Shown in pieces: positions 1 through 4,326 of a stretch of DNA of 5,818 nucleotides (position 1 is its first letter; each line of letters begins with the position of its first letter). The notes under the pieces are model-generated. The model had not been told where the DNA came from, made no database searches, and saw nothing but the letters and a program-made list of their open reading frames with translations. The stretch is from Bryobacteraceae bacterium (GTDB lineage: Bacteria; Acidobacteriota; Terriglobia; Bryobacterales; Bryobacteraceae), in assembly GCA_019686145.1 (NCBI GenBank), contig JADGHK010000187.1, forward strand, positions 1-5,818. The letters run 5' to 3'. The translations under genes were made by a program, and so were the position numbers.

Positions 1-639
1 CCGGATACTCACGGGAGCTTCCCGGCCGGTTTGTTCACCGACACCGGCTCTCTCACATCCCTGCCCGACCTTCGTCCTCTCGGGCAGCTTCATGACAGCT
101 TCATTGTCGCCGCCGGCCGCGATGGACTTTGGATCATCGACCAGCACGTCGCCCATGAGCGTATTCTGTTTGAGAAGGTCTTGCGGGAAAGGGCCGCCGG
201 AAGAGCCGAGACGCAACGCCTGCTCATGCCCATCCTCGTCGAACTCACTCCAGGCCAGCAGGTTGAGTACGCCCGTATCGCCACGGAGCTGAACGCGATC
301 GGGTTCGAGTCCGAGCCCTTCGGCACGCGGACAATCGCCGTAAAAGCGGTGCCTGCGGGAGTTGCCTTGAGCGACGTGGAAAAGCTGATTTACGAGATCC
401 TGGAGATCGGGGAGGGGGAGCTCCGCAAACTCACGCTCGATGATCTGCGCCGCGGACTCGCTGCTACCATCGCGTGCCGCGCGGCGATCAAGATCAACAC
501 GCCGCTCGACGCGGCCAAAATGCAATACCTTCTCGATGCGCTCTCAAAGACGGATAACCCGATGAGCTGCCCACACGGGCGTCCGATTGCGCTGCGGTAC
601 GGCACAAGAGATATCCTCCGCGCCTTCCACAGAATCTAG
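1..639 (+). CDS. mutL: DNA mismatch repair protein MutL, C-terminal part (5' end outside window)
   Basis: The reading frame is open from the first base to the TAG at 637-639, giving the last 212 residues of a protein that is usually about 600 or more; the N-terminal GHKL ATPase domain lies outside the window. This is the dimerisation/endonuclease domain of MutL, which nicks the unmethylated or new strand after MutS finds a mismatch. In fragment numbering, DQHVAHERILFE (47-58) is the metal-binding DQHA(X)2E(X)4E motif with Val replacing Ala. ATIACR (155-160) and SCPHGRP (189-195) are the ACR and C-P-H-x-R-P metal-site motifs. QRLLMPI (72-78) matches the position and form of the sliding-clamp-binding motif of endonuclease-type MutL proteins. 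All metal ligands appear intact, so an active nuclease is expected, as in bacteria without MutH (family knowledge). The TTG at 31 is an internal Leu in a linker, not the start. The gene converges on the lipid gene. Confidence 0.97.
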   Translation, partial: PDTHGSFPAGLFTDTGSLTSLPDLRPLGQLHDSFIVAAGRDGLWIIDQHVAHERILFEKVLRERAAGRAETQRLLMPILVELTPGQQVEYARIATELNAIGFESEPFGTRTIAVKAVPAGVALSDVEKLIYEILEIGEGELRKLTLDDLRRGLAATIACRAAIKINTPLDAAKMQYLLDALSKTDNPMSCPHGRPIALRYGTRDILRAFHRI

Positions 640-653
640 CTTCACGCAAGCTA
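637..653. terminator. Small stem-loop spanning the two convergent stop codons
   Basis: TAGCTT (637-642) and AAGCTA (648-653) form a perfect 6-bp stem around the loop CACGC. The left arm begins with the mutL stop codon and the right arm is, on the minus strand, the TAG of the lipid gene. The symmetry would let the same hairpin form in either transcript. The stem is short and AT-rich and no T-tract follows on either side, so it is a weak candidate for a bidirectional terminator and may be coincidence. Confidence 0.2.
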
Positions 654-1283
654 CCGCGTGACTTCGGACTTCCTGCGGATGCCTCCGAGCTGCGCTTCTT
701 CGAGCCGTTTCGTTTCCTGCCAGGTGTAGATCATGCGGTGAGCCACCGTCAGGTTGCCGAGTACGGCAATCACCCACAGCACCGGAGCCATGCGGTTGAA
801 GAGCGCCCCGATAATGAGCAGAACCACGCGTTCCGGCCGCTCCATAAAGCCGACCTTGCAGCTCGGGATGGTATTCTCCGCCCTGGCCCGCGTGTAGCTG
901 ATCATGACGGAGGCGGTCATTACCACCGCAGTCAGGACCACGTAGAAATTGCGCCCGATGGAGGCGTAGTAGACCAACAGCCCCATCAGCAGGCCGAGGT
1001 CCGAGTAGCGGTCGAGGACGGAATCGAAGAAGCCTCCGAAGCGGGTGACCTGATTGGTTTCTCTGGCGACGCGGCCGTCAATCATGTCGAAGATGGCCGC
1101 GCCGGTAATGACAAGGCCAGCCTCGAAAAAGCGGCCGACGCCGAGCAGCACCGCTGCTCCGACGTTGATGACCAGGCCAATGAACGTGAGGAAGTTCGGG
1201 TGGATGCGCGATAAGGCCAGCGCACGAACGATCAGTTGAATGATCTTGTTACAGCCCCAGCCAATGGCTCGCGTGATCGTCAT
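651..1283 (-). CDS. CDP-alcohol phosphatidyltransferase, phosphatidylinositol-phosphate-synthase-like
   Basis: This 210-residue integral membrane enzyme should transfer a phosphatidyl group from CDP-diacylglycerol to an alcohol acceptor, releasing CMP. The family signature D-x2-DG-x2-AR-x8-G-x3-D-x3-D is complete: D66, D69-G70, A73-R74, G83, D87 and D91 (DMIDGRVARE then GGFFDSVLD); the four Asp bind the catalytic divalent metals and D91 is the expected general base. Hydrophobic stretches at about 31-48, 55-66, 95-108, 112-128, 151-162 and 166-180 fit the six-helix fold. SYTRARAE (129-136) followed by GFMERPERVVLL (145-156) resembles mycobacterial phosphatidylinositol-phosphate synthase (PgsA1), which uses inositol 3-phosphate, more than phosphatidylglycerophosphate or phosphatidylserine synthases; acceptor choice is inference. 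The ATG at 1281-1283 has no clear Shine-Dalgarno sequence; the frame upstream is closed by the greA stop, and no better start lies between. It lies 33 bases downstream of greA and is probably co-transcribed with it. Confidence 0.92.
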   Translation of the reverse strand: MTITRAIGWGCNKIIQLIVRALALSRIHPNFLTFIGLVINVGAAVLLGVGRFFEAGLVITGAAIFDMIDGRVARETNQVTRFGGFFDSVLDRYSDLGLLMGLLVYYASIGRNFYVVLTAVVMTASVMISYTRARAENTIPSCKVGFMERPERVVLLIIGALFNRMAPVLWVIAVLGNLTVAHRMIYTWQETKRLEEAQLGGIRRKSEVTR

Positions 1284-1303
1284 GGACGTACTGTATGCCC
1301 GAA

Positions 1304-1315
1304 CTTCGCTCGAAG
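1304..1315 (-). other. Short inverted repeat between greA and the lipid gene
   Basis: CTTCG (1304-1308) and CGAAG (1311-1315) are perfect inverted copies just after the greA stop codon. With a 2-base spacer only four pairs and a 4-base loop are realistic. No T-run follows, so it is unlikely to terminate transcription and could at most be a minor processing or stability element in the greA-lipid gene message. Confidence 0.2.
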
Positions 1316-1316
1316 G

Positions 1317-1784
1317 TCAAGCTCCGTCATGGATGGTGGTGAGGCGAAGGATTTCGAGCTCCCGTACTCCACCTGGAATCTGGATTTTAACCTCATCACC
1401 TACTTGTTTGCCAAGCAATCCTTTGCCAAGCGGAGAGCTTGTGGAAATCAATCCCTTGGAGGCGTCCGCTTCATCGCTGGTCACCAGCTTGAACGTGAAC
1501 TCCTCGTCCTTCTTGAGATCCAGGACCACAACCTCCGATCCCAGTCCAACGCGGTCCCGCGGGATCTTCGAAATGTCAACCATGGACAGTTCGCTCAGCC
1601 GTTTCTTCAACTGAGCGAGACGAGCATCAACGAAACGCTGCCGTTCCTTGGCGGCATGGAATTCGGCATTTTCGCGGAGATCTCCGTGCGCCCGCGCCTT
1701 CAGGATCTCCTTCGGCAGCTCGTTGCGCAGTTCGTACTCCAGTGCTGCGATTTCGTCTTGCAGTTTCTTCTTAAGGTCTTCCAT
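1317..1784 (-). CDS. greA: Transcription elongation factor GreA
   Basis: GreA binds the secondary channel of RNA polymerase and stimulates cleavage of the 3' end of the RNA in backtracked complexes, restarting stalled elongation. The 155-residue product is close to the usual ~158. Residues 1-75 form the antiparallel coiled coil rich in Lys, Glu and Leu. The tip loop HGDLRENAEFHAAKERQ (33-49) carries the acidic pair D35 and E38, which match E. coli D41 and E44 and help bind the catalytic Mg2+. Residues from about 80 on form the FKBP-like globular domain, with the typical LISTSSPLGKGLLGKQVGDE (111-130) and the following PGG. The N-terminus is about six residues shorter than in E. coli. The start is the ATG at 1782-1784; a GGAG lies at 1800-1803, 16 bases upstream, which is farther than usual. 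A TATAAT box upstream suggests its own promoter. The lipid gene follows 33 bases downstream. Confidence 0.97.
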   Translation of the reverse strand: MEDLKKKLQDEIAALEYELRNELPKEILKARAHGDLRENAEFHAAKERQRFVDARLAQLKKRLSELSMVDISKIPRDRVGLGSEVVVLDLKKDEEFTFKLVTSDEADASKGLISTSSPLGKGLLGKQVGDEVKIQIPGGVRELEILRLTTIHDGA

Positions 1785-1809
1785 TGCTGGAAAAGAACAC
1801 TCCGTTCCG

Positions 1810-1815
1810 ATTATA
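1810..1815 (-). promoter_or_regulatory. Candidate -10 box for greA
   Basis: The minus strand reads TGATTTATAATCGG here, with a perfect TATAAT about 25 bases upstream of the greA ATG. It stands out as AT-rich in a GC-rich region. I see no good TTGACA-like -35 box 16-18 bases upstream (the sequence there is GA-rich), and the upstream TG is two bases too far for a classical extended -10. Transcription would start near position 1803, leaving a leader of roughly 20 bases that would only just include the GGAG. Confidence 0.4.
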
Positions 1816-1817
1816 AA

Positions 1818-1846
1818 TCAGGCTTAAGGCTCTCTCTGCCTCCTGA
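1818..1846 (-). terminator. Possible weak terminator after the 777-residue S8 protease gene
   Basis: Read on the minus strand, TCAGG directly followed by AGGC can pair with GCCT and then CCTGA. The loop is AGAGAGA, and a 4-base bulge (TAAG) sits on the 3' side. In plus coordinates the outer stem is 1842-1846 with 1818-1822, and the inner stem is 1838-1841 with 1827-1830. The 3' arm runs into TTTATAAT, a poor T-tract that is also the candidate greA -10 box. The bulge and the interrupted T-run make efficient termination doubtful. Confidence 0.3.
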
Positions 1847-1848
1847 AC

Positions 1849-4182
1849 CTAAGGACGTACCAGTAAGTCGACTGTCCGGGACATGCTGCCCGCTGAAATT
1901 TGAAAGGTTTGCGTTCCGTTCAATGTCCCGGTTCGAATTTGAAGACGATAGGTTCCAGGAACTCCCGGATACGCTTCGACTCCGAGTACCACGCCTCCGC
2001 CCTGGACCGAACTCGCCAGCGGCTGCGCCCGCGTGACCGGAATCCCCGAAGCGTCCGTGAGGCGAAACCAGATGGACTGCAGGGTGGACGGCGGAACTGC
2101 CTCGTCCGGCGCCGAGAGGATCGTGATGTGGCGGACCTCCCCGGAGGGAACCCCCAGCCAGTAGGGAAGCCGCGTATCAACCAGCGAATACCTTGAGCGG
2201 ATCAATATGTACCCTTGATACTCTCCGGGGCTTAGCGAATTTGCATTCCAATGGAGCGAGAGACCTGTGGATTGCCCCGGTTGCAGCTCTACCTCATTGG
2301 ATGCCAGCACGGGCGCCGAGGCTCCGCTGATTGGGACGACATAGAGTCGAAACGAGTCGGTCCTCGGTCCGACGTTTGTGATTGTGAAGTCCTTGGAGAC
2401 GCTGGCCGTCCCCGAAGCCACGCCAAAGCTGAGAGTCACAGGGGACACCGTTGTGATGCTTCGTAGCGACGCCAGCAGGTGAGCCGTGCCCGAGCCGGCC
2501 TGCATCACTGGGGGCGGAACCGTAGCCCCAAAGAAGGGAAGGCGGGAACTGTTGATGAGCAGGGACCGGTACTGCTCCTGGCTCAGTCCGGGCCGCGCTG
2601 CTTTCAGAAGGGCCGCCGCGCCGGCCACCAGGGGCGCCGAGAGGCTGGTGCCGGAAGCGACTATGTAGCCGTTCGGCACGGCCGTGTAAATCGAGGTGCC
2701 CGGGGCGACGATTTCGGGCTTGATGGAAGAGTCAATGCTCGGCCCGCGGCTGGAGCTCGACGTGAGGCGGTTGGGGTTTGCCGGGAGGGATTGAATCGAG
2801 AAATCGAGGTACGCGACAACCGGAGACTGTTTCATGCGCGCTTTCAGGTCGAGTCCGTCTGCGTAGCTGATCATGGCAGCGGGAAGCGTGGACGATCCGC
2901 TGTCGATTCCGCCCATCGGGTCAGGATCCGGCCGTGTTGCGTCCGAGTAGATGACGGCTCCGACGGCGCCGGCAGCCTGAGCCAGATTCAACTTCTGCTC
3001 GAAAAGGCAGTTGCCGCGCAGAATCAGGGCGATTCTGCCACTCAGGCTTCCGGCAGGCAACGGGGAGCAGACGAGCCCGGTCGGATCAAGCTCGGCCGCA
3101 TCACGAACCGGAGCGCTGAGACTTGTCCTGCTTCCCGTACCGGGCTGCGATATATAACGAGGTCCTCCCTCGATCACAACGCTGGTGGAGAAGATCCGGG
3201 AGTTTCTCATGTTGCCGACGGCGATCGCCGAGGGTGCCGTGGCTGGTGAACCGATTGTGTTGGGATCCGGCCCGTCATTCCCTGCAGCGACGGCGACAAT
3301 CACTCCAGCTGCAGCTGCACGCTCGATCGCTGAGACCAGGACGTCTTCTTCCAGGCGGTTCGCCAACGAAGTTCCCAGACTGAGATTGATCACATCCATG
3401 CCATCGTTCACGGCGTCGTCCAATCCCTGGAGCACGAGGGAAATCGACCCGTTCCGTCCTTCGGGAAGCACCTTATACGACCCGAGCCAGGCCTTCGGCG
3501 CGACACCCGTAATCCTGCCCGCCGGGCCATTCACAGGGTTTCCCGCTGCTGCCATGGCGACCGCCGTTCCATGTCCTTCTGTATCCTGAGCCGAAACATT
3601 GCTGGGACCGTAAGCACGGGCGACGATAACTTTGCCATTGGTGTACTGGAGGTCGGATTCACGATTCGCTCGGGGGAATCCTTCCGGGGGAGAGAGGCCG
3701 GAGTTCTGAAAGCCCGGATGCGCCACATCGATCCCGGTGTCGAGAATAGCAATTTTGACGCCGGCCCCCGCGCGATCCTCGCCGCCGATGAGCTGCCAGA
3801 ACTCCGGAGCGGCGATGAGCGGCGCGGCATAGTCGAGATAGGCCTTCACCCGGCGGTCTGGCTGCACCCTCCGGACACCGGGCAAGGCGCGCAGGCGGGC
3901 AAGCTCGAGGTCCGGGTCCGACCCAGCCGGCGCTCGCACGATCAGGGCGTTCGCAACCGTAGAGACCGAGGCCAGCACCTCCGCCCGCTGCTCTTCCAGC
4001 ATTGTGCGGATACGGCGCTGCTCATCCTGAACTCGTGCCGCCCGGGCCGGCTCTTTCGTCCCCGATATGGTAAGGGCCGGCTCTTCGCTCAGCTCCAGGA
4101 TGTACTGGCCGGGGATCACTTGGGCCGCAGCCGCGACGGTCCCAAGCAGCAGGGCTAGGACGAGCGACAGCAACTGTTTCAT
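1849..4182 (-). CDS. Secreted subtilisin-like (S8) serine protease with I9-like propeptide and PA insert
   Basis: This complete 777-residue gene encodes an exported serine endopeptidase. Residues 1-20 are a Sec signal peptide (MKQLLS, hydrophobic core, then TVAAAA-Q). Residues about 24-112 resemble an inhibitor I9 propeptide (PGQYILEL at the start, LPGVRRVQPDRRV at the end), which chaperones folding and is then removed. The catalytic triad is D148 (AILDTGID), H204 (EGHGTA) and S513 (GTSLSAP), with oxyanion N302 (AAGNDGP). A protease-associated (PA) domain is inserted at about 345-465, with GRIALILRGNCLFEQK inside it; C372 and C392 are the only cysteines and may form a disulfide. SSSRGPSIDSSIKPEIVAPG precedes the Ser motif. 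Two beta-rich tail domains follow: about 580-680 (Fn3/Hydin-like, with SPGEYQGYILI and LPYWLGVP) and about 685-775 (Big_1-like). No anchor or sorting motif is seen at the C-terminus. The start at 4180-4182 is fixed by the signal peptide; a GAGGA lies 14 bases upstream. A paralogue lies immediately upstream. Confidence 0.96.
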   Translation of the reverse strand: MKQLLSLVLALLLGTVAAAAQVIPGQYILELSEEPALTISGTKEPARAARVQDEQRRIRTMLEEQRAEVLASVSTVANALIVRAPAGSDPDLELARLRALPGVRRVQPDRRVKAYLDYAAPLIAAPEFWQLIGGEDRAGAGVKIAILDTGIDVAHPGFQNSGLSPPEGFPRANRESDLQYTNGKVIVARAYGPSNVSAQDTEGHGTAVAMAAAGNPVNGPAGRITGVAPKAWLGSYKVLPEGRNGSISLVLQGLDDAVNDGMDVINLSLGTSLANRLEEDVLVSAIERAAAAGVIVAVAAGNDGPDPNTIGSPATAPSAIAVGNMRNSRIFSTSVVIEGGPRYISQPGTGSRTSLSAPVRDAAELDPTGLVCSPLPAGSLSGRIALILRGNCLFEQKLNLAQAAGAVGAVIYSDATRPDPDPMGGIDSGSSTLPAAMISYADGLDLKARMKQSPVVAYLDFSIQSLPANPNRLTSSSSRGPSIDSSIKPEIVAPGTSIYTAVPNGYIVASGTSLSAPLVAGAAALLKAARPGLSQEQYRSLLINSSRLPFFGATVPPPVMQAGSGTAHLLASLRSITTVSPVTLSFGVASGTASVSKDFTITNVGPRTDSFRLYVVPISGASAPVLASNEVELQPGQSTGLSLHWNANSLSPGEYQGYILIRSRYSLVDTRLPYWLGVPSGEVRHITILSAPDEAVPPSTLQSIWFRLTDASGIPVTRAQPLASSVQGGGVVLGVEAYPGVPGTYRLQIRTGTLNGTQTFQISAGSMSRTVDLLVRP

Positions 4183-4274
4183 ACAGTTTGGGCGGATCCT
4201 CGCCCCAAGCCGGCTGCTCTGGCGAAAACGCCTCGCAGTATGCAGACTACAGCCAAGCCGCGGAAGGCGGTCAT
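4179..4274 (-). CDS. Short leader ORF overlapping the S8 protease start (ATGA); speculative
   Basis: An ATG at 4272-4274 opens a 31-codon frame (MTAFRGLAVVCIL at its start) that ends in a TGA at 4179-4181, overlapping the protease ATG as ATGA. GAGGGA lies 10 bases upstream of its ATG and could serve as a ribosome-binding site. Such stop-start overlaps often mark translational coupling. Against it, the peptide matches nothing I recognise, and a 31-codon open frame is easily found by chance in GC-rich DNA. It occupies most of the 144-base spacer between the two protease genes. Confidence 0.2.
   Translation of the reverse strand: MTAFRGLAVVCILRGVFARAAGLGRGSAQTV
4197..4201 (-). promoter_or_regulatory. 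Distant Shine-Dalgarno candidate for the 777-residue S8 protease
   Basis: The minus strand reads GAGGA here, the only purine-rich ribosome-binding-like sequence near the ATG at 4180-4182. The 14-base gap is longer than the usual 5-9. No in-frame alternative start lies nearer, and the signal peptide begins right at this ATG, so the start itself is not in doubt; translation efficiency may be. Confidence 0.35.
4214..4238 (-). other. Leader stem-loop upstream of the S8 protease
   Basis: In plus orientation CTGC (4214-4217) and GGCG (4221-4224) pair with CGCC (4229-4232) and GCAG (4235-4238) around an AAAA loop (UUUU in the minus-strand mRNA), with a 3-by-2 internal loop between the two stems. 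It lies 31-55 bases ahead of the protease ATG and inside the 31-codon leader ORF. No T-tract follows, so it is not an obvious terminator; an effect on translation or mRNA stability is possible but unproven. The rest of the 4183-4326 spacer shows no convincing promoter. Confidence 0.35.
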
Positions 4275-4326
4275 AATCGCCAGATCCCTCGATCCCAGTT
4301 TAGAAGATCCAGCGGCCGGACCCCCG

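Noticed and set aside
31..33. TTG as the start of a short MutL
   Set aside because: The frame is open upstream to base 1, and a MutL needs its N-terminal ATPase domain, so this is an internal Leu in the linker.
738..1214. Plus-strand open frame of 158 codons over the lipid gene
   Set aside because: It is antisense to the complete CDP-alcohol phosphatidyltransferase motif and its membrane helices. The product is a highly polar His/Asp/Glu-rich string with no family resemblance.
1236..2036. Plus-strand open frame of 266 codons across greA and the 3' end of the S8 protease gene
   Set aside because: It lies antisense to greA, the greA promoter region and the protease tail, all with clear family motifs. 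Its translation shows no recognisable domain and reflects the third-codon GC bias of the real genes.
2479..3249. Plus-strand open frame of 256 codons inside the S8 protease gene
   Set aside because: It is entirely antisense to the PA domain and the catalytic Ser region. The translation is rich in Arg and Gly with no motif, typical of a shadow frame in GC-rich DNA.
3571..4158. Plus-strand open frame of 195 codons over the 5' part of the S8 protease gene
   Set aside because: It is antisense to the propeptide and the Asp and His active-site segments; no domain or ribosome-binding site supports it.
4283..4310. Three GATCC copies (4283, 4291, 4306) as an operator or iteron cluster
   Set aside because: Each copy is only 5 bases, with unequal spacing of 8 and 15 bases and no conserved flanks, so chance is the simplest explanation.
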